From contig CALENA010000158.1 of assembly GCA_937910875.1 (NCBI GenBank), positions 1 through 39,122 of the forward strand: a stretch of 39,122 bases of DNA, written 5' to 3'. The DNA is from an uncultured Desulfobulbaceae bacterium (lineage in GTDB: Bacteria; Desulfobacterota; Desulfobulbia; Desulfobulbales; Desulfocapsaceae). Both the position numbers and the translations under genes were made by a program. The notes beneath the pieces were generated by a model that saw only the letters and a program-made list of their open reading frames with translations, did no database searches and was not told where the DNA came from. Positions 8,657-17,650 of this stretch are shown here, one piece after another. Each line of letters begins with the position of its first letter. The first letter of the stretch is position 1.

Positions 8657-8683
8657 CAGACTAACAATAATTGAGATGGCAAC

Positions 8684-11539
8684 GTGACAACGCAGAACGA
8701 GACTGAAATGGACTATCGGGATACCCTGAACCTGCCCAAAACCGGGTTCAAGATGAAGGCCAATCTGGCCCAGAAAGAGCCGCAATACCTGAAACGCTGG
8801 GAGACCGAAGACCTCTACGGTCGTCTGCAGGAGTATGGCCACGATCGGCCCCTCTTTGTCCTGCACGACGGTCCGCCCTATGCCAATGGTCATATCCATC
8901 TGGGGACGGCCTTTAACAAGATCTTGAAGGACATTATCCTGAAATCACGGCGGATGGCCGGTTTTCAGGCCCCGTATATTCCGGGCTGGGACTGTCATGG
9001 CCTGCCCATCGAGCATAATGTCGACAAGGATCTGGGCGAGAAGAAAAAGACCATCCCCAAGCTGGCCAAGCGTGGGGCCTGCCGTAAATACGCCGAAAAA
9101 TGGGTCAAGACCCAGCGTGATGAGTTCAAGCGTCTGGGGGTTCTGGGTGACTGGGACCATCCCTACCTGACCATGGCCTATGATTATGAGGCCACCATTG
9201 CCGCCGAGTTCAACCGCTTTCTTCTGTCCGGTTCGGTGATTCGCAACAAGAAGCCGGTCTACTGGTGTTCCACCTGCACCACGGCCCTGGCCGAGGCCGA
9301 GGTTGAGTATTACGACCACACCTCACCTTCCATCTACGTCAAATTCCCGGTGGTCGATGATCTCTCGGACATTGATCCGGCCCTGAGCGGTGATCGGATC
9401 TCGGTCCTGATCTGGACCACCACCCCCTGGACCCTGCCCGCCAATCTGGGCGTGGCCTTTCACCCGACCCTGGTCTATGCGGCCGTGGCCGTGGGCGATG
9501 AGACCCTGATCATGGCCCGTGATCTGGTGGAGAGGGTGATGAGCGAGGCCGGAATCAGTGAGTTTGTGGTCAAGGCAACCTTTGGCGCTCAGGCCCTGGA
9601 GAGGCGGAATTGCCGCCATCCCTTTCTGGACCGCAACTCGCTGATGGTCCTGGCCGATTATGTGACCGTGGATGCGGGCACCGGCTGTGTCCATACCGCG
9701 CCCGGCCACGGTGCCGATGATTATCAGACCGGTCTGCGCTATAACATGGAGATTCTCTCTCCGGTGGATGATGAGGGCCGCTATACGGCCGAGGCCGGGC
9801 CCTATGTTGGACAGCAGGTCCCGGCGGTCAACCGGATCATCAATGAGGATATGCGCGCCTCGGGTGCGCTCCTGCATGACGAGGCGATCCGCCACAGCTA
9901 CCCCCATTGCTGGCGCTGTAAGAAACCGGTCATGTATCGGGCCACGCCGCAGTGGTTTATTTCCATGGAGGAGAATGATCTGCGGACCAGGGCCCTGGCT
10001 GAGATCGAGAAGGTCCAGTGGACCCCGTCCTGGGGCATGCAGCGGATTCAGTCCATGGTCGAGAACCGGCCAGACTGGTGCCTGTCCCGTCAGCGGACCT
10101 GGGGTGTGCCAATCACCGTGGTCAGCTGTCGCAGCTGTGGGCAGGTGGTCAAGAGTGCTGAACTGGTCCGTAAGGTCGATGAGCTCTTCCGCAGAGAAGG
10201 GGCCGATGCCTGGTTTCGGCACGAGGTCGCGGAGTTTATCGGTGCGAACGCCGTTTGTGCCGGGTGTGGTGGTACCGAGTTTGTCAAAGAGGAGGATATC
10301 CTCGATGTCTGGTTTGATTCCGGAACCAGCCATGCTGCGGTCTGTGAGGCTAGGACCGAGCTGCGCTCGCCGGCCGATCTCTATCTCGAGGGCAGTGACC
10401 AGCATCGTGGCTGGTTCCAGAGCTCGCTGCTGACGTCCGTCGGTAATCGTGACCGGGCCCCGTTCAAGGGAGTCCTTACGCACGGCTATGTGGTGGACGG
10501 CAAGGGCAAGAAGATGTCCAAGTCCATCGGCAACGTGGTCGCTCCAGGCGAGGTGATTGAGAAGTTCGGGGCCGAGATCCTCAGGCTCTGGGTCTCCAGC
10601 GAGGATTACCGTGACGATGTCAAGGTCTCGGACGAGATCCTGGCTCAGGTGGCCGACAGTTATCGTAAGATTCGCAATACCATCCGTTACATGCTCAGTA
10701 ATCTGGGTGACTTTGATTTTGGGCGTGACCGGGTGGCCCAGGCAGATCTGCCCGAGATTGATCGTTGGGCTCTGGCTCGGTATGAGGCCCTGAAGGAGCG
10801 GATTCTGGGCGCCTATGAGCGTTATGAGTTCCACTCCATCCATCAGGGGGTCAACTATTTCTGTGGCGTGACCATGAGCGCCTTTTATCTTGATGTCCTC
10901 AAGGACCGACTCTACTGCTCTGCCCCGGAATCAGTGCTGCGCCGGTCTGCCCAGACCGTGCTCCATGAGATCCTCGATGGTCTGCTCCGGCTGCTTTCCC
11001 CGATCCTCAGTGTGACTGCGGCTGAGTCCTGGGAATTTCTCTATGGTCAGGCCTCTGATGCGCCGCTGGAGGAGAGTGTCTTTTTTGCCGATTTTCCGGC
11101 CCTGCTGCCATCTCGTCGTGACCCAGTTCTTGAGCGCCGGTGGGAGAAGCTCTTTGCGGTCCGCTCCGAGATCACCAAGGGGCTGGAGATAGCCCGGCGA
11201 AACAAGGTCATTGGTCACCCCCTGGAGGCCGAGGTGCTGCTGGCCGTGGAGGGGGAGTGGCAGGATTTTGTTCAGGCCGAGTGGCAGACCCTCAAACAGA
11301 TCTCGATCATCTCAGAGCTGTCTGCCTGTGAGGACTTTGCGGCCCTGGGGCTGGAGCCGCTGGTCAGTGAGGAGCTGGCCGGCCTGCGTGTGGCCGTGCG
11401 TCCGGCCGCCGGGGGCAAGTGTGAACGCTGCTGGACCCGTTCGCTCAGCGTGGGGCAGGATGTTGCCCATCCCCAGCTGTGCGGCCGCTGCTCTGCGGTC
11501 TTGATCGAAATGGGTGATGTGGCAGGGTCTGGCGCCTGA
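8684..11539 (+). CDS. ileS: Isoleucyl-tRNA synthetase
   Basis: This class I aminoacyl-tRNA synthetase charges tRNA-Ile. The 951-residue protein has the HIGH-type motif in PYANGHIHLG (66-74), a large editing domain, KMSKS at 610-614 and a C-terminal zinc finger (CERC...CGRC). The start is a GTG preceded by a GAG-type ribosome site; an ATG eight codons downstream at 8708 (MDYRDTLNLPKTGF) resembles the family N-terminus and is an alternative. The stop overlaps the lspA start as TGATG, so the two are co-translated. ileS-lspA is a common bacterial pair. Confidence 0.98.
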   Translation: MTTQNETEMDYRDTLNLPKTGFKMKANLAQKEPQYLKRWETEDLYGRLQEYGHDRPLFVLHDGPPYANGHIHLGTAFNKILKDIILKSRRMAGFQAPYIPGWDCHGLPIEHNVDKDLGEKKKTIPKLAKRGACRKYAEKWVKTQRDEFKRLGVLGDWDHPYLTMAYDYEATIAAEFNRFLLSGSVIRNKKPVYWCSTCTTALAEAEVEYYDHTSPSIYVKFPVVDDLSDIDPALSGDRISVLIWTTTPWTLPANLGVAFHPTLVYAAVAVGDETLIMARDLVERVMSEAGISEFVVKATFGAQALERRNCRHPFLDRNSLMVLADYVTVDAGTGCVHTAPGHGADDYQTGLRYNMEILSPVDDEGRYTAEAGPYVGQQVPAVNRIINEDMRASGALLHDEAIRHSYPHCWRCKKPVMYRATPQWFISMEENDLRTRALAEIEKVQWTPSWGMQRIQSMVENRPDWCLSRQRTWGVPITVVSCRSCGQVVKSAELVRKVDELFRREGADAWFRHEVAEFIGANAVCAGCGGTEFVKEEDILDVWFDSGTSHAAVCEARTELRSPADLYLEGSDQHRGWFQSSLLTSVGNRDRAPFKGVLTHGYVVDGKGKKMSKSIGNVVAPGEVIEKFGAEILRLWVSSEDYRDDVKVSDEILAQVADSYRKIRNTIRYMLSNLGDFDFGRDRVAQADLPEIDRWALARYEALKERILGAYERYEFHSIHQGVNYFCGVTMSAFYLDVLKDRLYCSAPESVLRRSAQTVLHEILDGLLRLLSPILSVTAAESWEFLYGQASDAPLEESVFFADFPALLPSRRDPVLERRWEKLFAVRSEITKGLEIARRNKVIGHPLEAEVLLAVEGEWQDFVQAEWQTLKQISIISELSACEDFAALGLEPLVSEELAGLRVAVRPAAGGKCERCWTRSLSVGQDVAHPQLCGRCSAVLIEMGDVAGSGA

Positions 11540-12018
11540 TGCGTTTTCTGCTCCTGGCCACCCTGATGATGGTGGTTGACCAGTTGACCAAGCTCTGGGT
11601 CCTGAACAACTTTGCCCTCTATGAGTCACTCGAGCTGATCCCTGGATTTTTTAACCTCACTCTGGTGATGAACAGGGGGGCTGCCTTTGGTTTTCTGGCC
11701 GGGGTGGACGGGGCCTGGCGCCATTATTTCTTCCTGGTCCTCGGGGTCGTGGCCCTGGTGGTCCTGGTGGTTGCCTGGCTGCGTCTGCGCCAGGCCCATC
11801 ATCTTTATGCCTCGGCCCTGCCCATGATTGCCGGAGGGGCCGTGGGCAACCTGATTGATCGCTTGCGGCATGGGGCCGTGGTCGATTTTCTTGATCTCTA
11901 TGTGGGTACGTCCCATTGGCCGGCCTTTAATGTGGCTGATTCGGCCATCTGTGTGGGAGTTGGCCTGTTTCTGCTCGCCAATGTCCTGGAATCCAGGGCC
12001 GAAAAAAAGGGGGCCTGA
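11539..12018 (+). CDS. lspA: Lipoprotein signal peptidase (signal peptidase II)
   Basis: LspA cleaves the signal peptide of prolipoproteins in the inner membrane after lipid transfer. This 159-residue copy has four membrane segments. The catalytic aspartates lie in GAVVDFLDLY and FNVADSAI, and the conserved MNRGAAFGF block is present. It starts inside the ileS stop (TGATG). Several lipobox-bearing proteins in the window, such as the TPR protein and the LolB-like protein, are predicted substrates. Confidence 0.97.
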   Translation: MRFLLLATLMMVVDQLTKLWVLNNFALYESLELIPGFFNLTLVMNRGAAFGFLAGVDGAWRHYFFLVLGVVALVVLVVAWLRLRQAHHLYASALPMIAGGAVGNLIDRLRHGAVVDFLDLYVGTSHWPAFNVADSAICVGVGLFLLANVLESRAEKKGA

Positions 12019-12026
12019 CTGGCCTG

Positions 12027-12062
12027 CTCTGTCCGGGGGCGTGACTCTGGACAGAGACGCCC
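12027..12062 (+). other. Two mutually exclusive stems between lspA and fabD
   Basis: An 8-bp perfect stem CTCTGTCC (12027-12034) with GGACAGAG (12049-12056) overlaps a second possible stem, GGGCGT (12037-12042) with ACGCCC (12057-12062). Both cannot form together. There is no U-run, so it is not a standard terminator. It may mark the 3' end of the ileS-lspA transcript or regulate fabD-bio; this is structural inference only. Confidence 0.35.
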
Positions 12063-12125
12063 TCAGTGCCTTGAAAAATTGCCTCCGGTTTGTTTTATCC
12101 TGCTTTAATCTAAAGGAAATAATCC

Positions 12126-13061
12126 ATGAAGACAGCTATTCTCTTTCCTGGTCAGGGCTCACAGTATGTGGGCATGGGGCAGGCCTTTATTGACAGTGAT
12201 CCGGACTGTGCCGCAGTCATGGAGCTTGCCGAATCGGTGTGTGACTTTCCCCTGCGCCGTCTCTGTCTGGAAGGCCCCATGGAGGAGTTGACCCGGGCCG
12301 TGCACCTCCAGCCGGCTATCACGGTCACCAATTTGATCTGCTGGCAGGCCTTGCACAAGGCATGGGGCGGGCCTGTGGCCTGTTTTGCCGGACACAGCCT
12401 GGGTGAGTATTCAGCCCTGTGTGGTGCAGGTGTTCTGAGTATTGAAGACACCATTCGTCTGGTGACCCGGCGCGGTGCCCTGATGGAGCGTGAGGGACAG
12501 GCGAATCCCGGGGCCATGCATGCCCTGCTTGGTCTGACCATGGCTCAGGTGGAAGGTCTGATTGCTGAAAGCGCGGATGCGGGTATTGTGACGGCGGCCA
12601 ACCATAACACCGAGACCCAGATTGTCATCTCGGGTGAGGGCGGAGCCCTGGCCGTTGTGGGCGAGAAGGCCCGTGAACAGGGGGCTAAGGTGATTCCGCT
12701 GCCGGTCAGTGTGGCCAATCACAGTCCTCTGGTGGCCGGTGCTGTACCTGATTTCAGTCAGTTCATGGCCACAATTGATTTTCATCCTCCGCTGATTCCG
12801 GTCCTGTTTAATGTCTCATCACGGCCAGAGAAGGCCCCGGCGCAGATCAGGGAGATGATGGCCGGACAGATCGCCTCCCGGGTCCGCTGGTTTGAAATCA
12901 TTCAGCGAATGCTGGCCGATGGGGTCGACACCTTTGTCGAGGTCGGGCCCAAGACCGTACTCTCCGGGATGATCCGCAAGATCGCCCCCAAGGGGAGCTG
13001 TCGAGCCCTGCAGGTCGACACTCCCGAGACCCTGGCCAGGTGCATGGAAGCCCTGGCCTGA
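12126..13061 (+). CDS. fabD: Malonyl-CoA:ACP transacylase
   Basis: FabD transfers malonyl from CoA to acyl carrier protein, feeding fatty-acid synthesis. This 311-residue copy begins with the typical LFPGQGSQYVGMG and has the nucleophile Ser91 in GHSLGEYSAL. AAGGA lies 8 nt before the ATG. The gene sits 24 bp before bioB and heads the biotin cluster. That placement is meaningful because its product, malonyl-ACP, is the methyl acceptor of BioC encoded in the same cluster. Elsewhere fabD usually lies in a fab operon. Confidence 0.97.
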   Translation: MKTAILFPGQGSQYVGMGQAFIDSDPDCAAVMELAESVCDFPLRRLCLEGPMEELTRAVHLQPAITVTNLICWQALHKAWGGPVACFAGHSLGEYSALCGAGVLSIEDTIRLVTRRGALMEREGQANPGAMHALLGLTMAQVEGLIAESADAGIVTAANHNTETQIVISGEGGALAVVGEKAREQGAKVIPLPVSVANHSPLVAGAVPDFSQFMATIDFHPPLIPVLFNVSSRPEKAPAQIREMMAGQIASRVRWFEIIQRMLADGVDTFVEVGPKTVLSGMIRKIAPKGSCRALQVDTPETLARCMEALA

Positions 13062-13085
13062 TCCGCTTCTCGATCGTTTGATTGT

Positions 13086-14054
13086 ATGAACCTTGCACAG
13101 ATCACTCATCAGATAGCCGCCGGCGAGTTGCTGCTTGACCGCGCGCAGGCCCTGGAACTGGCGAACACGCTTGACACGGAGGAGTTGTGTCAAACCGCTG
13201 ATCAGGTCCGTCTGCGTCTGCACGGACAGCGTTTCGATCTCTGCTCCATCATCAATGCCCGTTCCGGCCGCTGCTCCGAAGATTGCCGCTATTGTGCCCA
13301 GTCGGCCCGTTATCAGACGGAGATTGCCGAGTACGAGGGGGTTGCCCCGGCCGAAGCCCTGGCCCAGGCCAGAGAGCTTGACGCGCGGGGGGTCAGGCGA
13401 CTTTCGCTGGTCACGGCCGGTCATTCGCTCAGCCTGGAACAACTGGCCGAGCAGGGGCTGATCTACCAGGAACTGGCCCAGGCCACAGATCTCCTCTTTT
13501 GTGCCTCCATGGGGTTTCTGACCCCTGAAAAGGCCCGGCGTCTGCGTGAGTTTGGGGTGGTGCGTTACCATTGTAATCTTGAGTCCTGCCGGGAGTTCTT
13601 CCCCCGGATCTGCACGACTCACAGCTGGGAAGACAAGGTGAAGACCCTTCAGATTGCCAGGGCGGCAGGGCTTGAGCTCTGTTCCGGCGGCATTATCGGG
13701 ATGGGTGAGAGCATGGCTCAGCGCCTGGAGTTGGCCTTTGAGCTCCGGGAACTGGATATCCTCTCCATTCCTATCAATCTCCTCACCCCCATTCCTGGTA
13801 CGCCCCTGGCCGACCTTGAGCCCTTGAGTCCGGACGAGGTCTTTCGCTGCCTGGCCCTGTTCCGTCTGATCAACCCCACGGCCGTGATTCGTCTGGCCGG
13901 GGGGCGCGGCCAGCTGGGTGCTGATCAGTACAGCGGTTTCGTCAGTGGGGCCAACGGGGCCATTGTTGGTGATTACCTGACCACGGCAGGCAGTGGTCTG
14001 TCTCAGGACCTGGCAGTGCTCTCGGCCCTGGGATTTGACTTGCACCGCGATTGA
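13086..14054 (+). CDS. bioB: Biotin synthase
   Basis: This radical SAM enzyme inserts sulfur into dethiobiotin to form biotin. It has 322 residues with the cluster motif CSEDCRYC (C63, C67, C70) and the family blocks RYHCNLES and GGIIGMGE. It lies 24 bp after fabD. The stop is followed 8 bp later by the bioF start, so it is clearly part of one transcript. The ribosome site before the ATG is weak. Confidence 0.97.
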   Translation: MNLAQITHQIAAGELLLDRAQALELANTLDTEELCQTADQVRLRLHGQRFDLCSIINARSGRCSEDCRYCAQSARYQTEIAEYEGVAPAEALAQARELDARGVRRLSLVTAGHSLSLEQLAEQGLIYQELAQATDLLFCASMGFLTPEKARRLREFGVVRYHCNLESCREFFPRICTTHSWEDKVKTLQIARAAGLELCSGGIIGMGESMAQRLELAFELRELDILSIPINLLTPIPGTPLADLEPLSPDEVFRCLALFRLINPTAVIRLAGGRGQLGADQYSGFVSGANGAIVGDYLTTAGSGLSQDLAVLSALGFDLHRD

Positions 14055-14062
14055 GAGGGGGG

Positions 14063-15268
14063 ATGACGAGTCGTTATCAGGAACAGCTTTCCCGTCTTGC
14101 AACGCGTGGTCGTCTCCGGGCCTTGAAACCGCTCAGTGGGCGGCACGGTTGCCGGGTCTCCTGCGAGGGACGGGAACTGCTCAACCTGAGTTCCAACGAT
14201 TATCTGGGGCTGGCCGGTGACTCTGACTTGTTAAGCCGCTTTTACGCCGGTCTTGCTCCTGGAGGGCTGGAGCTGGCTGAGCAGTATGGCCTGGGCGCCA
14301 CGGCCTCCCGTCTCTTGGGTGGCGACTGCATCATGGCCCACGATCTGGAAGACGAGCTGGCTGCAGCCTATGGTCAGGAGGCGGCCCTGCTCTTCAACTC
14401 CGGCTATCACGCGAACATCGGCATCCTGCCCGCCCTCTATGGCCGGGGTGATCTGATCCTCTCCGACAAGCTCAACCACGCCTCACTCCACGACGGCCTT
14501 CGTCTCAGCCGGGCCGAGCACAGGCGTTTCAATCACGGTGATCATCAGCACCTGCGTCAGTTGCTGATTCAGTCGTCCGGTCGCTATCAGCGGGTGGTGA
14601 TTGTCAGCGAGTCGGTCTTCAGCATGGATGGTGATGTGGCTGATCTACAGGGCCTGGTGGCGCTCAAACAGGAATTTGCGGCCGATCTCTATCTTGATGA
14701 GGCCCATGCCTTCGGGCTCTACGGAGAGCAGGGACTGGGGCAGGCCGCGGCCCAGGGGGTCCTGGGCGAGGTGGATTTGCTGGTGGGAACCTTTGGCAAA
14801 GCCATGGCCTCCATGGGTGCCTTTGTTGTCTGTCGCCGGGAGATCCGGGACTATCTGATCAATCACAGCCGGTCGCTGATCTTCACTACGGCCCTGCCGC
14901 CGGTGGTCTTGCACTGGAATCGTTTTGTCTTTCATCATCAGCTGGGTCTGGCCCGCAAAAGACAGAGTTTGCAGGAGCTCTCTGATCGTGTTCGTCAGGA
15001 GCTGCTGGCCCGGGGCATACCCACGGCCGGCAGGACGAATATCATCCCTGTCCTGATCGGCCAGGACTCGGATGCCGTGCGTCTGGCCGAATCGCTGCGG
15101 GAGCAGGGTTTTCTGGTCCTGCCGGTCAGGCCACCTGCCGTGCCCGAGGGGACGGCCCGCTTTCGCCTGTCGCTCACCGCCGAGATGCAGTGGCCAGACC
15201 TTGCCCCCTTGCTTGACATTCTGGCTCAGGAGATGCGCGCGGGCAGTGGGACAATTCATGCGCGGTGA
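14063..15268 (+). CDS. bioF: 8-amino-7-oxononanoate synthase
   Basis: BioF is a PLP enzyme condensing pimeloyl-ACP with alanine to give KAPA. The protein (401 residues) has the PLP-binding lysine in TFGKAMASMG and the cofactor region DEAHAFGLYG. I start it at the ATG at 14063, directly behind the purine-rich GAGAGGGGGG. A TTG at 14051 overlapping the bioB stop is an alternative adding four residues. The last 11 nt overlap bioG. A role as another alpha-oxoamine synthase is unlikely given the neighbours. Confidence 0.96.
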   Translation: MTSRYQEQLSRLATRGRLRALKPLSGRHGCRVSCEGRELLNLSSNDYLGLAGDSDLLSRFYAGLAPGGLELAEQYGLGATASRLLGGDCIMAHDLEDELAAAYGQEAALLFNSGYHANIGILPALYGRGDLILSDKLNHASLHDGLRLSRAEHRRFNHGDHQHLRQLLIQSSGRYQRVVIVSESVFSMDGDVADLQGLVALKQEFAADLYLDEAHAFGLYGEQGLGQAAAQGVLGEVDLLVGTFGKAMASMGAFVVCRREIRDYLINHSRSLIFTTALPPVVLHWNRFVFHHQLGLARKRQSLQELSDRVRQELLARGIPTAGRTNIIPVLIGQDSDAVRLAESLREQGFLVLPVRPPAVPEGTARFRLSLTAEMQWPDLAPLLDILAQEMRAGSGTIHAR

Positions 15269-15980
15269 GTGGCTGCATCGCCACGGGGCCTCAACCCTGG
15301 TCGTCTTCTTCAATGGCTGGTCCATGGATTCAACTCCCATGACCCCTTTGACTGCCCGCGACTGTGATGTCCTGGCCATTTCTGATTATCGCCATCTTGG
15401 GCTGGATTGCGATCTGAGCGGATCTGCTGCCGGGTATGATCAGACAATCCTGCTGGCCTGGTCCATGGGGGTCTGGGCGGCGCAAAAGTTTCTGGCAGGA
15501 CAGTCGCACGTCTTTGACCGGGCCCTGGCCATCAACGGGACGCTTTGCCCCATTGATGATCGGTTTGGTATCCCGCCCGCCCTCTTTGCCGCCACCAGAG
15601 AACAGTTTGATGAGAAGGCCCGATTGAAATTTTATCGCCGCATGTGCCGTAAAAAAGAGATTCTGGAACGCTTTCTGGCCCACCGGCCGGCCCGCTCTCT
15701 GGCCGGACAGCTGGCCGAACTGATCGCCCTGGAGGCTCAGGTGGAGTGCTGGTCAGCGACCGATGCACTCTATGATCATATCCTGATCAGCGATCAGGAT
15801 ATGATCATGCCCACGGAGAACCAGCGAGCCTTCTGGCAGGTGGACCAGGAACTCCCATCAGCACAAAAGGGGCGGCCGGACCGGAAGATAGTGGAGATTG
15901 CGGCGCCCCACTTCCCCTTTTACCGCTGGCAAGGCTGGGACGAGCTGTTGGCTGAAGTCTGGGGGACCGGGTATGCCTGA
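15258..15980 (+). CDS. bioG: Pimeloyl-ACP methyl ester esterase, BioG type
   Basis: BioG removes the methyl ester from pimeloyl-ACP methyl ester, ending the BioC-primed chain elongation and replacing the better known BioH. The 240-residue protein is an alpha/beta hydrolase with the nucleophile in LLAWSMGVWAA and a probable catalytic histidine in AAPHFPFYRW. The start at 15258 overlaps bioF by 11 nt, and the stop overlaps bioC by 8 nt, so the three are tightly coupled. The open frame extends upstream into bioF and is not used. Fusion to BioC, known in some bacteria, is not seen here. Confidence 0.92.
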   Translation: MRGEWLHRHGASTLVVFFNGWSMDSTPMTPLTARDCDVLAISDYRHLGLDCDLSGSAAGYDQTILLAWSMGVWAAQKFLAGQSHVFDRALAINGTLCPIDDRFGIPPALFAATREQFDEKARLKFYRRMCRKKEILERFLAHRPARSLAGQLAELIALEAQVECWSATDALYDHILISDQDMIMPTENQRAFWQVDQELPSAQKGRPDRKIVEIAAPHFPFYRWQGWDELLAEVWGTGYA

Positions 15981-16761
15981 GTTGTTGAACAAGGCGAGGA
16001 TCAGGCGGTCATTTCGGCGCAGTCTCATGACCTATGACGAACAGGCCACGGTCCAGAAACAGGCGGGGGAGCGCCTCCTGGATCTGTTGGAGAGCTGCCC
16101 ACCGGTCACGGTAGACAGGGTCCTGGAGATCGGCTGCTGCACCGGCATCTTGAGCGAACTCTTTTGCCGTCGTTTTGCGCCGGCCACGTTTTTTCTCAAT
16201 GATCTGGTGGATGAGTTTGTCAAGGCCGTTCCGGCGCGTCTGTCCGGGGCCTGGCAGGGTCATCTTCAGGGGCTGCCCGGTGATATTGAACAGCAGATGT
16301 TGCCCCGGGATCTCAGTCTGGTCATTTCCAGTTCGACCTTTCAGTGGCTTGTGGATCTGCCAACCCTGCTGACTCGACTGGCCACGGCCATCCGGCCGGG
16401 TGGCCAGTTGGCCATATCGCTCTTTGGCCCTGGAACCTTGTCTGAATTCAAGGCGTTGACCGGTGTTGGCCTCAGGTATCGCTCGCTTGAGGCCATCAGG
16501 GCCATTCTTGAGCAATTTTTTGTTATCGAGGTGCAGGAGTCACGGGACGAGCAGCTTTTTTTTGACCATCCCCGTGAGGTGCTGCACCATCTGCGGGCCA
16601 CCGGAGTGGGCGGAGTGGCTGAGTTTCAGTGGAACAAGGGTCGCCTGCGGCGATTTGAGCAGGACTATCAGACCCGTTTTGGCACCGCGGCGGGAGTGGG
16701 GGTGACCTACACGACCCTCTTTTTTATTGCCCGGCGACGGGAAGGTCCAGGGGAGAGATGA
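15973..16761 (+). CDS. bioC: Malonyl-ACP O-methyltransferase
   Basis: BioC methylates the free carboxyl of malonyl-ACP with S-adenosylmethionine so that it can enter fatty-acid elongation towards pimelate. The 262-residue protein starts MPELLNKARIRRSF, and has the SAM-binding motif I VLEIGCCTGILSE and a later SSSTFQWL block typical of BioC. The ATG at 15973 overlaps the bioG stop; upstream in-frame sequence lies inside bioG. The stop shares bases with the bioD start. Confidence 0.94.
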   Translation: MPELLNKARIRRSFRRSLMTYDEQATVQKQAGERLLDLLESCPPVTVDRVLEIGCCTGILSELFCRRFAPATFFLNDLVDEFVKAVPARLSGAWQGHLQGLPGDIEQQMLPRDLSLVISSSTFQWLVDLPTLLTRLATAIRPGGQLAISLFGPGTLSEFKALTGVGLRYRSLEAIRAILEQFFVIEVQESRDEQLFFDHPREVLHHLRATGVGGVAEFQWNKGRLRRFEQDYQTRFGTAAGVGVTYTTLFFIARRREGPGER

Positions 16762-17465
16762 TGATCCCGCCTGTCATCTGCATCAGCGGTATTGATACCG
16801 ATATCGGCAAGAGTGTGGCCACCGGTCTTTTGGCCCGCTATCTTTTGTCCCGTGGCCAGCAGGTGATCACCCAGAAGCTGGTTCAGACCGGTTGCAGCGG
16901 CCTGGCCGAGGATCTTCTCACCCATCGCCGGATCATGGGGCTGGAGCCCTGCGAAGAAGACCGACAGGGCCTGACCTGCCCCTATGTCTTTGAGACACCC
17001 TGCTCACCACATCTGGCCGCTGAACTTGCAGGAAAAGTCATTGACCCGGCTGTGCTCAGCCACTCCACCCAAATCCTGGCCGCGCGTTATGAAACCGTGC
17101 TGGTTGAGGGGGCGGGTGGTCTCCTGGTCCCCCTGACCCGGGAGGTGACCCTGCTCGATTATCTGGAACAGCAGGGCTGGCCCCTGGTCCTGGTCAGCAG
17201 TCCCCGTCTGGGTTCCATCAATCATACCCTGGCGGCCTTGGAACTGGCCCATGGCCGCGGCCTGCGTGTCCTGGGCATCGTCTATAATCGCTTCCGGGAA
17301 GGCGATCCGCGCATTGTGGTTGATTCTGCCCGGGTCTTTCGTCAGGCCTTGAGAGGACACGGTTTTCCTGACTGCGTCATTGACCTCTTTGGGCTGGATG
17401 CCTATGATTCAAGCGATACGCATCCTGAGTTCGGTGGCCTGTTTTTGACTGAGGGGCGGAAGTAA
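16758..17465 (+). CDS. bioD: Dethiobiotin synthetase
   Basis: BioD closes the ureido ring using ATP and CO2 to give dethiobiotin. The 235-residue protein has the P-loop GIDTDIGKS (11-19) and the EGAGGLLVPL block expected of the family. Two ATGs in tandem begin the gene, with the first inside the bioC stop. This is the last gene of the cluster. No bioA or other DAPA-forming transaminase is present between 12 and 18 kb, so that step must be encoded elsewhere or done differently. Confidence 0.96.
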   Translation: MMIPPVICISGIDTDIGKSVATGLLARYLLSRGQQVITQKLVQTGCSGLAEDLLTHRRIMGLEPCEEDRQGLTCPYVFETPCSPHLAAELAGKVIDPAVLSHSTQILAARYETVLVEGAGGLLVPLTREVTLLDYLEQQGWPLVLVSSPRLGSINHTLAALELAHGRGLRVLGIVYNRFREGDPRIVVDSARVFRQALRGHGFPDCVIDLFGLDAYDSSDTHPEFGGLFLTEGRK

Positions 17466-17544
17466 CTTTCTGAGGAGTCTCTTGTAATATGGTATCTTTT
17501 CAGCGAGATTTTAAAAGAGAGGGTTATGGTGGTGAGCTTTGCCC

Positions 17545-17650
17545 GGTTGGGCCAGGAAGGTCCCTGGCCGGCTATGCTTTGCCCAAAACATGAGCGACGT
17601 TCCGCCCCCATGTTTCAGATACGCCGGCCAGGGACCTTCCTGTCCCCACC
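17545..17650 (+). repeat. Family 2 long-hairpin element, copy 1
   Basis: A 20-bp perfect inverted repeat (17553-17572 with 17623-17642; core GGAAGGTCCCTGGCCGGC) extends outward through GGTTGGG/CCCCACC with two mismatches. Inside, AAACATG (17586-17592) pairs with CATGTTT (17609-17615). The whole 106 bp can fold as one long stem with an asymmetric internal loop (TATGCTTTGCCC opposite CAGATAC). Copies at 22360 (inverse) and 31161 share length and plan. The flank ATGGTGGTGAGC just upstream is also shared with copy 2. Confidence 0.88.

Larger units (their letters stand above)
8348..8683. other. Divergent intergenic region between cooC-like gene and ileS
   Basis: This 336-bp gap separates the minus-strand division operon from plus-strand ileS, so it should hold promoters for both; I could not assign a convincing -35/-10 pair. 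The proximal half (8348-8520) is AT-richer unique sequence. The distal half (8531-8656) is occupied by a family 1 repeat followed directly by the start of a second unit, ending 28 bp before the ileS start. No T-box-like element was recognised. Confidence 0.6.

Noticed and set aside
8348-8683. Possible T-box or other tRNA-sensing leader upstream of ileS
   Set aside because: No T-box consensus or specifier-loop arrangement was seen, and T-boxes are not expected outside mainly Gram-positive lineages; the space is occupied by repeat sequence.
9323-10843. 506-codon antisense frame inside ileS
   Set aside because: It is a GC-rich shadow frame opposite a full-length conserved synthetase, with low-complexity composition and no recognisable domain.
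12819-14102. 427-codon antisense frame across fabD and bioB
   Set aside because: It covers two conserved genes and the gap between them, with no domain; it is a composition artefact.
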